Shown piece after piece: positions 1 through 7,389 of a stretch of 14,979 bases of DNA (positions within the stretch are counted from its first letter, which is position 1; the number at the start of each line of letters is the position of its first letter). Source of the DNA: CAVPRW01 sp046727435 [NCBI: bacterium]. Lineage in GTDB: Bacteria > Tectomicrobia > Entotheonellia > J063. The stretch is taken from the NCBI GenBank assembly GCA_046727435.1, contig JBKPCR010000226.1:1-14979 (forward strand). The letters are read 5' to 3'. The notes under the pieces are model-generated. The model saw only the letters and a program-made list of their open reading frames with translations. It did not search any database and was not told the origin of the DNA. Made by a program: the position numbers and the translations under genes.

Positions 1-58
1 CGTCTGTGGCGGGTATGATCGGGCCCCCCGTGGGCAGGGCCTGCGCTGTTTTGGGTTC

Positions 59-862
59 ATGAGTACCAAAGGGCCGTATACATTCTGCACCCGGGAGGAT
101 CTGGCCGGCCAGCTGCCGTTCAACACCACGGCGCAGGCATATCGGCATACCTTAGAAGGCCCCTGCGGGTGTGGTGACGAGCACCGAGACGGCTCCCTGA
201 TGAGCGCCCGCTCCACCCCTGAGGGGATCCCGGCGACGCCCCCAGGGTGGTCGCCACGTACAACTACCACGATGCGAACGGGATGCTCGTCTATCAAATG
301 GTGCGTTTCGAACCAAAGAGCTTTGCCGTGTGCCGCCCGGATGGGCAAGGGGGATGGGTCAACACCCTCGACGGGACCCCCTGGGTGCCGTATCGCCTGC
401 CGGTTTTGCTCCAAGCGCGATCTGGCGGCTCGGGGCGTGGCCATTTTATTGATCAACAACACGACCAAAGATGGGGCCAATGTGCGGGGCCGGGGCAAAT
501 GGATGGATCGCATCGACATCATCTATGAAGTGCGCGACGCGACCGGCTTCACACCCTCGGGCAAAAAGCCCTGGTGGCACGAACTCCCGGCAGCCGGTGA
601 GAAAGATTGGGTGGAGCGGGCCACCAGGCGGCAAGTCCGGACCCGCTATCGGACGGCCTTCATCTGCAGCAAAATGCGTCTGGGCCCCGAGCCAGAGCCC
701 TTCTGTCTCGATGTCTGTGTGTCGGAGGGCGAACCCTGGAGCCTTCGCGATGTCACGCACGAATTGCACGACGCCGGCCAGCAGGCTTCCAGCCAGGCCG
801 AGTTTCAGCTAAACGTGATGATTCTTTCGGCCCTGGACGCCTTGACCGAGGCGGTGCGGTAG
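59..862 (+). pseudogene. Decayed primase/RepA-like helicase (internal deletion, frameshifts)
   Basis: This is the remnant of a phage- or plasmid-type bifunctional protein: zinc-finger/TOPRIM primase followed by a RepA-like AAA ATPase, which primes and unwinds DNA. Three blocks are visible. Bases 59-180 give an N-terminal piece with a Cys cluster (PCGCGD). About 244-410, in another frame, gives the segment before TOPRIM (VATYNYHDANG, YQMVRFEPKSF, WVPYRLP). From about 420 the first frame resumes with the ATPase Walker B-like strand (GVAILLINNTTKDG) and the downstream GRGKWMDRIDIIYEVRD block, ending at TAG 860-862. The TOPRIM domain and Walker A that should lie between YRLP and GVAILLIN are missing, which implies an internal deletion of probably more than 150 codons near 405-425. 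At least two frame changes are needed, so no functional product is expected. The family call rests on recognised motifs and is fairly secure; the exact subfamily is not. Confidence 0.72.
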
Positions 863-883
863 CGGCAGGCCCAGGACCGGTCG

Positions 884-1066
884 ATGTCCAGGACGGAAGC
901 CGTGGCATTTCTGTGTGGGCGCGGGTTGAGCCGCACGCTGGCCCGCGAACATATCGACCGATGGGTGGGCAAGCGCTGGACGCTCGAGCAGATTCGTGAT
1001 GGAGAGGGGAAACAGGCGACCTATGTATTACGACCCCGGCCGACGGCGGTGACGCAGGTATCGTAG
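884..1066 (+). pseudogene. Probable C-terminal tail of the upstream primase-helicase
   Basis: This 60-codon stretch lies in the same frame as the ATPase block that ends at TAG 860-862, and the 21 bases between hold no further stop. Its content (GLSRTLAREHIDRWVGKRW, then EGKQATYVLRP) resembles the small winged-helix-like tail of RepA-type ATPases: a GLS-type helix, KRW, then a basic YxLRP ending. The simplest reading is that one amber codon split the tail from the ATPase. An independent 60-residue gene starting at ATG 884 is less likely because there is no convincing ribosome-binding site. The product, if any, is unknown. Confidence 0.42.
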
Positions 1067-1203
1067 CGGGAGCGTCGCTGCAATACAGCTGCGACGCCGC
1101 GACATGGTGCGGCTGCCGGAGCGGAGGAGTGATGTCCGAAACATGAACGGCAACGGCAACGACGGCGGCAGCGCTTGCCAGACAAGGGCTGACAGACCCC
1201 CTA

Positions 1204-1237
1204 TCGTTGCCGGGGCTCTGGGCAAGGGCGGCAACGA
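1204..1237 (+). repeat. 34-bp inverted-repeat element, copy 1
   Basis: The arms TCGTTGCC (1204-1211) and GGCAACGA (1230-1237) are perfect 8-bp inverted repeats around an 18-nt centre that starts GGGGCTCTGG. The same arms, centre length and first ten centre bases recur at 2012-2045. The arrangement resembles REP-type palindromic elements or a conserved RNA hairpin, but no family is recognised. Confidence 0.65.
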
Positions 1238-1498
1238 CTGTATGACACCGGAAGGAAGCATGCTCCGACGGCGCTACCGTCCAGTGATCATGGCGTTGTG
1301 TATTACATCGATACCGTTACGAATGACGGCGGGGTGTCGCGGTAGGGACAGAGGGCCGAAGAGGAGGTATTCCCTGGCTCAGGGTTATCACATGCCGAAT
1401 GATAGTGATCAGTCTGCGGAAAAGGCGTTGCATCGCTCAACGATGATGCATCATGAGCCGTAGCATAGGCCGTGCGTGTGTCAGTGCGATCAATACGA

Positions 1499-1523
1499 GC
1501 GGAAGAGTCTCCCTCTCTTCCGC
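1499..1523 (+). terminator. Perfect 9-bp hairpin (possible terminator or repeat)
   Basis: GCGGAAGAG (1499-1507) is followed by a 7-nt loop and its exact complement CTCTTCCGC (1515-1523). The 3' side is moderately T-rich and interrupted (GATCTTCTACTCTTCTG) rather than a run of T, so a Rho-independent terminator is possible but not clear. The arms are also two of the seven TCTTCCGC copies in this region, so it may be a repeat unit instead. No gene ends close upstream. Confidence 0.4.
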
Positions 1524-2011
1524 GATCTTCTACTCTTCTGCAATACAGTGCGCTGCACGGGCAGGCATGATCCCCCAGGGTCTAGTATGATCCCCGGGAT
1601 AACCGCCGGTCCCTGTTTCGCAGCGTGTCTGGGTGAGGATGGCCCGGGTGTATGACGGCGGAAGAGTGCGCTGAGGCGGCTATACCGTCGCAAGCGTGTG
1701 TTGACCGGGATGGCATGGCTGGTACGTGTGTATCGCAGGGACATCAGAGAGCGGAAGATCTGCTTCCTCGTTGGTGATTGTAACACAAGCGTGATGGTGC
1801 GAACCGGATGCAGTGGATGATAGGGCTCAACAACGGTTCCTCATCAGCATCCGAGACTCGTCATCGTGACGATCGGGACGAACACAGCGGGAGCATCTCC
1901 TCATCTTCCGCTCATCCCTCTGCCCTTGGCCGGAAACACCAGTGTGGGAGTGGCGGCGACGGATGACCGCCCGGGGACCCGCATGGGCATAGGTATAACA
2001 CCCATACCCCG

Positions 2012-2045
2012 TCGTTGCCGGGGCTCTGGATACGGTTGGCAACGA
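2012..2045 (+). repeat. 34-bp inverted-repeat element, copy 2
   Basis: Second copy of the element at 1204-1237: arms TCGTTGCC (2012-2019) and GGCAACGA (2038-2045), an 18-nt centre, and an identical first ten centre bases (GGGGCTCTGG). The remaining centre bases differ (ATACGGTT here), while arms and length are kept. This suggests conservation of the paired structure or recent duplication of a small element. Confidence 0.65.
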
Positions 2046-2682
2046 ACACCATTCCACAAACCCTGATCCGGAGAGGGATTGAGAACGAACTCATGCGTTG
2101 CCGTCGATGTGTTGGAAAGCATGACGGCTTTTCTTCCGCTTTCGGTTGGAGAGACACCGTCGGACCTGGGATGGTGCCACCACACGATCAGGTATCGTCA
2201 GCGTATCGCAGGCGCGTCGCCGTGCTGTTGGCTAGGGGGCCCAAGCGATCCGGGGCATGCGTTGGATCTTCCGCTGCCTGCAACGCCACGACGGCCGTCT
2301 GCGCGCTTCATGGCATGGCATCATGATAGCAGCGCAGGTCTTGGCCGGATATGTCACACAGGTGGGATCCGGGGGCACCTCTTCCAGAGCGATCCTCGTG
2401 AGATACCGAGTGGGGTGCGTCGCGTCCGGTACTGCGATGGCCGCCCATGAAACCATTGGAGATGTGGGGGGATCTCGATCACGTCGCGACGGCACCGCTA
2501 TGCCATTCGCGCCCATGGTCATGGTGGGTCTTGCACCCGTCGCTTCCATCAACGATCGTGGTGGCTTTGATCATTCTCAAAAATAGTTGTGCAAAATTGT
2601 GTGTTTGAAACCGCCGATTTCAATAAGGCCGTTGATGTAATATGCAACGATCAGATCGCGCCAGCTCGATGCAATCCGACGC

Positions 2683-3180
2683 GTGTCAAGCGACTCGCCG
2701 AGCACCGAGGCGGTCGGCCCGACCTGGGGCATTTCTCGGCCCATGCTATGTGACTGTTGGCCATTAGCGTCGCTTGAAGAGCTGCGACACGCGCTTGCGC
2801 AGCACGTGGCAGTCTACGAGACACCACCCACCGAGGAACGTCAGGCACGCCTGGAGGGACGGGCTGACGCGCAGGCCCAGGTGACGGCCGTGCGGATGGA
2901 GAGTCCAGAGGACCGTACTCGCTCAGAGCAGTGATTGGCCGCCTGCCATGCCCCGCGTTCGAAGGCAATGCGGCAGCTAACCAGACGTGGTATCAGCATG
3001 GTAGGGATGGAACGCCCGTCGGAACAACCACCGCGGGAATTCCAGTAGCTGGGGTATGAGCACTAGGCGCTGCGCGAGGAGATAGGGCACCTCAACGGCT
3101 CGCGCGGGGAGCGGTCCTACAGGCGTGGGGGGGGGTATCTCGGCCCTGACATGCGCCGCACCAGGATGATGCACCTTGAG
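2683..3180 (+). pseudogene. Unknown decayed gene
   Basis: One frame reads protein-like text across three stops: TGA 2932-2934, TAG 3046-3048 and TAG 3064-3066. The part before the first stop has an amphipathic helix (LEELRHALAQHVAVYE) and a charged, Gln-rich stretch. After 3007 the frame gives ERPSEQPPREFQ, then ALREEIGHLNGSRGERSY and GGGYLGPDM. The even amino-acid composition and the shared frame suggest one former gene of about 160 codons or more; a run of nine G (3127-3135) may mark a slippage site. No family is recognised. It could also be two unrelated remnants. Confidence 0.35.
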
Positions 3181-3280
3181 GCGGATGCCCTACCTTGTAG
3201 TCGCATCGCCATTCCAAGGATGTGTACCGTCCCCACCACCAAGGCGCGTCCTTGTAGTACCCGAGAGGCGATGGTGCACA

Positions 3281-3351
3281 CCGCTGATCGCGCATCACAC
3301 ACACGGACGCCTGCTCATCCCATCGTTATCCCCCACCGTCAAAATATTCTG
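3281..3351 (-). repeat. FDGG-type repeat, copy A
   Basis: Read on the minus strand this gives EYFDGGG, a stop, RWDEQASVCVMRDQR. It aligns codon by codon with copies at 4761-4840, 5879-5955 and 9256-9326. The distance between the CTGATCGCG end and the CCACCGTC end is exactly 49 nt, as in the other copies. Shared codons with copy B include CGA, GAG, ATG CGC and GAT. An in-frame TAA shows that it no longer encodes a protein. Confidence 0.6.
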
Positions 3352-3643
3352 TAGTTTTAGGGTTCTCTTTCGGCGAAGGGGCGCCGGTGCCGATGTTCAG
3401 CGGCCGCCATGATCGTACGACCTCGAGACCTTCCAGACTAGCGTCAGGCCGGTCATGCACGACAGCCAGCGACCGACCCGCGGGCCGCGTGTGACACACC
3501 GGATGCAGAGGCGTTCAGTCCCCTCCCTCCTTCACGGGTTATCTCTCGGGCGGCCAGCTGGAGGAGCAGGGGGGATTCCGGTGCTGCTCCCTGCGGGCCA
3601 GGCGGCCTTCACCGCCGCCGCTAAGAGCATGGGACTCCAGCCG
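3352..3643. other. Stretch with no recognised gene
   Basis: Nothing identifiable lies here. Short open frames on both strands show no motif, signal peptide or membrane segment. The region follows repeat copy A and precedes the 3' end of the minus-strand zinc-ribbon gene. Confidence 0.4.
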
Positions 3644-4612
3644 TCAAGGCGTCTCAGGCGCAGACCGATCACCCTCTCCCCGCTGCGGGGCGCGGTGCTG
3701 CCGGGCTGACAGCCGCTTGGAGGGCCGATAGTGCATGTTGACGCCGCACGCCTCGCAGTAATTCCGCCGCCCCCGTTGTGGCCGCCGGCCGCGGCGCCCG
3801 TACAACTCCCCACACCCGTCGCACTGCCAGAAGACCTGCACGCCACAGGCGAGCTGGGCGATGTGGAGCCAGACCACCCGCAGGAATCCCAAGCCGCTGT
3901 GCAACATCAGTCGTGGGGGGCGATTACCCCGCCAGGAGAAGCGGACTTGGACCGCCATCGGCCCCATCAAGGAGCCGTTGAGCCACTGCTGGAGGAACGC
4001 CTGCTGTCGGGGGACGTCGTAGTCGAGCTGGGCCTCCCGCGCTCCTAAGGCCTACATCTGTTCGCGCGGCACCCGTTCCCAGCGACGCAGTCGCTCTGCG
4101 GCGATGATCGCGGCCTTAGCTCGCTTGGCGTACGGACGGAACCAGGCGACTTCTTCCCATGGCTCCCACTGACAGGGATTGTCCGGCCAGCAGATGGCTG
4201 TGCCCCCGGACCAGAGGCAGATACGCCCATGCCGGGGATTGCGGCAGAGCCACAACGAACCCCAGCGACACACAAAGCGTCGGACGGCCCGGACCGCCGC
4301 CGCATCGGTCTCATATCGGGCGAGGACAACGAACGCATCCACCAAGCCTTCAGTCTGGTCCACCGCCAGCCACCCCATCTCGCCTAACCCCCTCAACTCG
4401 ATCTCGGCCACAGAGCGCGGCCAGTCCGGGGGAACGGGATAGACCACGTGCAGGGACGTTCCCTCAGGCTGGATCACGTGCGATCGCAGTGACTGCATCT
4501 CGAGCGACGGTGGGATAACGATCGCGTCCGCGACGCCCACGGGTCTGGAGTATTGGACGTACGTGTCGATCGTCCCATGTTGGGTGCCGGTTGAGGCGGC
4601 CACGTCCGCCAA
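3644..4612 (-). pseudogene. CGNR-like zinc-ribbon protein, one amber codon
   Basis: This minus-strand frame runs from 4612 to 3644 with a single TAG at 4052-4054, giving 186 plus 135 codons. The N-terminus has a helix-turn-helix-like stretch (LADVAASTGTQHGTIDTYV). The middle contains VRRFVCRWGSLWLC, DNPCQWEPWEEVAWFRPYA and a helical LAxxVQ-type segment. The C-terminus carries a zinc ribbon: CDGCGELY, a basic loop, RRNYCEACG, then an Arg-rich tail. This layout matches a family of putative transcription factors near the CGNR/ABATE group, common in Chloroflexota and some Firmicutes. The TTG at 4610-4612 is used as start; a TGA lies five codons upstream in frame. All motifs survive on both sides of the amber codon, so the lesion is recent, a sequencing error or suppressed. 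The DNA target is unknown. Confidence 0.66.
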
Positions 4613-4619
4613 CGTGCAG

Positions 4620-5007
4620 CTCGTTCAGGGTGCCCTCTCAGCGCAAAGGGGGCACATATACCTATGACCATCGGGGCTGTATCGTAGACGATGGTCACCG
4701 AACCATCCCCACTGCCGCAATCGTCCCAATCCAACCTGCGCTCGATCTGCCATTGTGCGCTTTGCTCATCGCGCATCGCCAGGATGAAAGAGTGCTCATG
4801 CCGTCGCCACTCCCCACCGTCAAACACTCTGGCATCTGGTGCTCTCACTGGCGCATCAGGGAGCCGAAGCCCATGGCAGGCATGGGTCAGCGGCGTGCTG
4901 CAGGTGGGAGGGCGTGTCACCGCTGCGTCCAACGACGGCACTGAGATGCCCTCACAAATGATGTGCGATACCTGGGAACACGGTGGCCTGGACAGGCAAC
5001 CAACCAC
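4620..5007 (-). CDS. Hypothetical protein carrying FDGG repeat copy B
   Basis: A minus-strand frame is open from 5007 through 4620 and beyond. Protein-like text includes the FDGG segment (ARVFDGGEWRRHEHSFILAM, about 4769-4830), then QWQIERRLDWDDCGSGDG and SVTIVYDTAPMVIGICAPFA. The frame stays open into the region where the zinc-ribbon gene uses another frame, so the original end or a frameshift probably lies near 4620; the zinc-ribbon frame begins within about 20 bases, and the two may once have been fused or coupled. This is the only one of the four FDGG copies with a long open frame. The start is uncertain: ATG 5007 has no clear ribosome-binding site. No family is recognised, and it may be a decayed gene. 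Confidence 0.33.
4761..4840 (-). repeat. FDGG-type repeat, copy B
   Basis: On the plus strand this contains CGCATCGCCAGGATGAA, 25 nt, then CCACCGTCA and TCTGGCATCTGG. Copy C has the same first block, the same 25-nt gap and CTGGCACCTGG. On the minus strand it encodes RVFDGGEWRRHEHSFILAMR. It is the best-preserved copy in coding terms. Confidence 0.65.
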
Positions 5008-5176
5008 GTGGCCTGCAAGCCGTCACCGACATCCCGTTCCTTGTCAACTCCATGCCAAGCGTGTACCTTGAGAGATATGCCTAGAACGTTCCTACGTGAC
5101 ATCACCCTCCATCCGCGCGGACCGCATGGAGACCCGGCGTGCGGTCCCACTCGCGGGTGATCTGATGAGGAGCCTC

Positions 5177-5674
5177 ATGATGCACATCTGGGTGGATGCC
5201 GATGCGTGTCCCAAGGTCATCAAGGACCTGCTCTATCGGGCCGCCGACCGGTGGGGGATCGCGCTGACACTGGTCGCGAATCAACCGCTCCGCATCCCCC
5301 CGTCGCCCCATATTCAGGTGCTCCAGGTGCCAGCCGGGTTTGACATCGCGGATCACACCATCGTCCAGCACGTCCAAGCGGGCGACCTGGTCGTGACGGC
5401 GGACATCCCACTCGCCGCTCAGGTAATTGCCAAAGGCGGCCAGGCGCTGAATCCTCGAGGCACCTGGTATACCCGAGAGAACATTTACGAATATCTGACG
5501 ATGCGCCATGTCCTGGACGAGCTACGCCAGAGCGGCGTGCACACGGGGGGGCCGGCGCCTTTTAGCCAGAGAGACCGTCACGCGTTTGCCAATCACTTGC
5601 ATCAGGTGTTGACGCACGACGGGAAGACCGGATCGGGCCCAACGGGTGAAGATCGGGACCCACGCCGCCCATGA
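5177..5674 (+). CDS. yaiI: YaiI/YqxD family protein (UPF0178, DUF188)
   Basis: Intact gene of about 165 codons for the widespread UPF0178/DUF188 family, a PIN/NYN-like nuclease fold of unsettled function. The diagnostic parts are present in order: the N-terminal strand with acidic cluster ([10 protein letters not shown]), a helix, [10 protein letters not shown], the central [20 protein letters not shown] block with its ADIPLA continuation, and [13 protein letters not shown]. Conserved Asp residues (in DADACP, DIAD and TADIPLA) form the presumed metal site. I chose ATG 5177 (or the adjacent 5180) because GAGGAG at 5167-5172 is a good ribosome-binding site and homologues begin at this [11 protein letters not shown] stretch; a longer upstream frame exists but is not protein-like. 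The C-terminal 15 or so residues ([14 protein letters not shown]) are unusually polar. It stands alone, between remnants. Confidence 0.93.
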   Translation: MMHIWVDADACPKVIKDLLYRAADRWGIALTLVANQPLRIPPSPHIQVLQVPAGFDIADHTIVQHVQAGDLVVTADIPLAAQVIAKGGQALNPRGTWYTRENIYEYLTMRHVLDELRQSGVHTGGPAPFSQRDRHAFANHLHQVLTHDGKTGSGPTGEDRDPRRP

Positions 5675-6060
5675 GCGGACCCATCACGCCCCTGCAGCCG
5701 AGCTGATCGTCAAGGCACCAGGCGCGGTGGGCGCACATGCGCGAGAGGGCGGGGGCCGGCAAGACCATCCAACCGCGGTACCGGTGGTAGCTGTGCGTGC
5801 GCTGACCGAGATCACGGACCTGGCAGGTGATGCGCCCGCCAAATCTGACCTGCACCAGAGCGGTCATGGCACGCCTCGCGGATGACGCATCGCCAGGATG
5901 AACAGGTTCTGATGATCACACAAAGACCCACCGTCACAAAATTCTGGCACCTGGCGCCATTGCTGTCGCCCAGGGGGGCACGAGACCGAATCGTCATCGA
6001 ACGCGACGAATAGCGGCCAACTCTTGCCGATCGATCCGGTGATCGGCCCAATTCTCATCG
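5675..6060. other. Non-coding stretch with minus-strand protein remnants
   Basis: No intact gene. On the minus strand, a frame over 5562-5867 gives protein-like text (QVRFGGRITCQVRDL, YHRYRGWMVLPAPAL). It continues the direction of repeat copy C, and its MV-x-AP-x-AL ending is similar to PMVIGICAPFAL next to copy B. This suggests that a second, broken copy of the same hypothetical gene once lay here, running from about 6050 to 5680. The similarity is weak outside the repeat core. Confidence 0.3.
5879..5955 (-). repeat. FDGG-type repeat, copy C
   Basis: Plus strand: CGCATCGCCAGGATGAA (5886-5902), a 25-nt gap, CCACCGTCA, then CTGGCACCTGG. Minus strand: EFCDGGSLCDHQNLFILAMR. Compared with copy B there is one extra base just before the GAC codon, which shifts the upstream frame. 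The codon spacing from GGT GGG to TTC ATC CTG GCG ATG CG is identical. Confidence 0.65.
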
Positions 6061-6078
6061 AAGCCTCCGGAATTTCCC

Positions 6079-6107
6079 TTGACTTGTGGCGGGGTCTAGA
6101 GTACTGA
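6079..6107 (+). promoter_or_regulatory. Weak possible sigma-70 promoter
   Basis: TTGACT (6079-6084) is followed after 17 bases by TACTGA (6102-6107). The -35 is good and the spacing ideal, but the -10 matches poorly. It sits 81 bases before the start of the adenylate cyclase remnant at 6188, a reasonable place for its promoter. Confidence 0.25.
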
Positions 6108-6187
6108 CAAGCGAGATTTTCCCACGCCTGCCGCACGTATCACACATGACCAAAGTCGGCCGACGCGCACTACTGGGGAGGGGGCCG

Positions 6188-6600
6188 ATGCGCTGCCCGC
6201 GTTGTGAGTTTGACAATCCGCCTGGGATGAAGTTTTGCGGGCAGGGTGCCACGCCACTCACTGGTCCGTGTCCGATATCCGGCTTTGCCAACCCCCCAGT
6301 TTAAATTTTTCGTCGACTGTGGCGCCTCCATCGGATCAGCGTCGCGTATCGCAAGCCCTCCCACGATGGCCTCCCAGCCCTAGTTCCCCAGCCGGGACAC
6401 GCCCGCTCATCCCTGCGGAAACATTCCTCACGTCGAAAAACAGCTCTGCAAGGCAAACGTATGCGGCTCGCCGTGCGGTTCGCCGACCCCAAAGGGGCCA
6501 GCGAGCAGTTGACCGATGCCAAGGAGGCGCGGCAGCTCCAGGCCTCCACCTAGACGCGGTTATGGACGCGGTGCACGACGACGCAGAGAAGGAGAGCCCC
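6188..6600 (+). pseudogene. Decayed zinc-ribbon adenylate cyclase (5' part)
   Basis: This is the start of a class III adenylate/guanylate cyclase of the zinc-ribbon plus cyclase plus AAA/TPR type. ATG 6188 follows a GGGGAGGGGG purine run. The first residues, MRCPRCEFDNPPGMKFCGQG, are the typical CPxC/FCxxCG ribbon with one Cys changed to Gly. A second ribbon (CPISGFANPP) has also lost a Cys, and a frameshift near 6300 leads to FKFFVDCGAS. The linker AETFLTSKNS (expected AExILxSKxA) lies about 6415-6445, and VRFADPKGASEQL, then AKEARQLQ (about 6475-6540), matches the first metal-binding strand of the cyclase domain, normally VLFADLKGS. MDAVHDDAE (6561-6587), in another frame, would match the following helix. 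Several frame changes and the absence of the rest show a dead gene. It is cut off just before the next gene at 6603. Confidence 0.68.
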
Positions 6601-6602
6601 GT

Positions 6603-7280
6603 ATGCCGCACGTGACCAGCATCGCCAATCAGGCGGTCTTCGACCTCCCCTGGCTCGTGGCCCAGCAGGAGGGGCTGTTCGCTCGGGAAGGGATCGAGGT
6701 GGTCTTCCTCCCCCAAACCCCCTGGGATGCGCAGCGCCCGCCGGAGACCGACCCCGGGCAGGTCCCGCCCTTCTGACAGTATACGCCCTTCGAAGCGCAG
6801 GACGCGGTCGCGTTCAATGCCTGCGAATGGCGGCAAGTGCGGCGTGCGCAGGCCAGCTCCATTGGCGGCCGGATTGTCACGCTGCGGCCAGCCATCGTGT
6901 CCCAGGCCATTGTCGTCCGACCTGAGTCGCCGATCACGCACGTGCAGGCGTTGCGGCATACGCCTATCGCCGTGAATTTTCATGCCGGCTCGCATTATCT
7001 GACGCTGCAGCTGCTGGAAGGCTTTTTGGAGCGCGAGGCGATTCAGGTTGTGCATGTGGGCCAGGCGCCTGGGCGCTACAGAGCCATGTGGGAGGGACGG
7101 GTTGAGGCCACCACCGTTATGGAGCCCTACATTGCACTGGCCGAGAAACAGGGCTGTCACATCCTCGCGGAAGCGGTGTACGTCGGGGCTGAACTCCTGG
7201 CCCCCACCCTGGACACGGAGACCGCCAATAGGCGGTTGAACCGGAGGTCAGCCGACCCCTTCAGTAATCATGATGTCTAG
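6603..7280 (+). pseudogene. ABC transporter solute-binding protein, NMT1/THI5-like, one TGA
   Basis: Periplasmic or lipid-anchored solute-binding protein of the NMT1/THI5/SsuA type, which captures small nitrogen- or sulfur-containing compounds or pyrimidine precursors for an ABC importer; the ligand cannot be read here. ATG 6603 follows GGAGAG. Visible are IANQAVFDLPWLVAQQEGLF with REGIEVVFL (the first lobe, typical AxxxGxFxxEGLxVxxxP pattern), then in-frame TGA 6774-6776, then GGRIVTLRPAIVSQAIVVRPESPI, AVNFHAGSHYLTLQLLEGFL and EGRVEATTVMEPYIALAEKQG. The frame is the same on both sides of the TGA, so it is a single nonsense change. The C-terminus departs from the family after LAPTLDTETA and stops at TAG 7278, about 70 residues short of usual. 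No permease or ATPase gene is adjacent. There is no signal peptide. Confidence 0.66.
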
Positions 7281-7389
7281 GCCGACCCTCCCATCTGGCG
7301 TCGGCGGTGTGGCTTTGTTAGGCTGGCGCGCTTTTTCGCCTTCAGAGGCTCAGCACGAGGTCTCCTGTGAAACATGACTGGGGGAGTCA

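Larger units (their letters stand above)
1067..2640. other. Gene-free region rich in short repeats and hairpins
   Basis: No frame in this stretch of about 1.57 kb shows recognisable protein motifs; the open frames are short and low in complexity. It does hold structure: a 34-bp inverted-repeat element twice (1204-1237, 2012-2045), seven exact copies of TCTTCCGC or its complement between 1499 and 2274, a 12-bp palindrome ATGATGCATCAT (1443-1454), a direct repeat ATGATCCCC (1567-1575, 1587-1595), and CATGCGTTG near 2092 and 2258. The last 70 bases (about 2571-2650) are clearly more AT-rich than the rest. It may be very old decayed coding sequence, a non-autonomous element or an untranslated RNA region; the sequence alone does not decide. 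Confidence 0.5.

Noticed and set aside
1499-2274. CRISPR array
   Set aside because: The TCTTCCGC copies are short, irregularly spaced and on both strands; there is no 25-40 bp repeat with uniform spacers and no cas gene.
3127-3135. Run of nine G as a phase-variation tract
   Set aside because: It lies in an already broken frame with several stops, so a switch is unlikely; a sequencing or slippage site is simpler.
6336-7160. Long minus-strand open frame (274 codons)
   Set aside because: It lies opposite the cyclase remnant and the solute-binding gene, whose plus-strand motifs are clear; the minus product has no recognisable domain.
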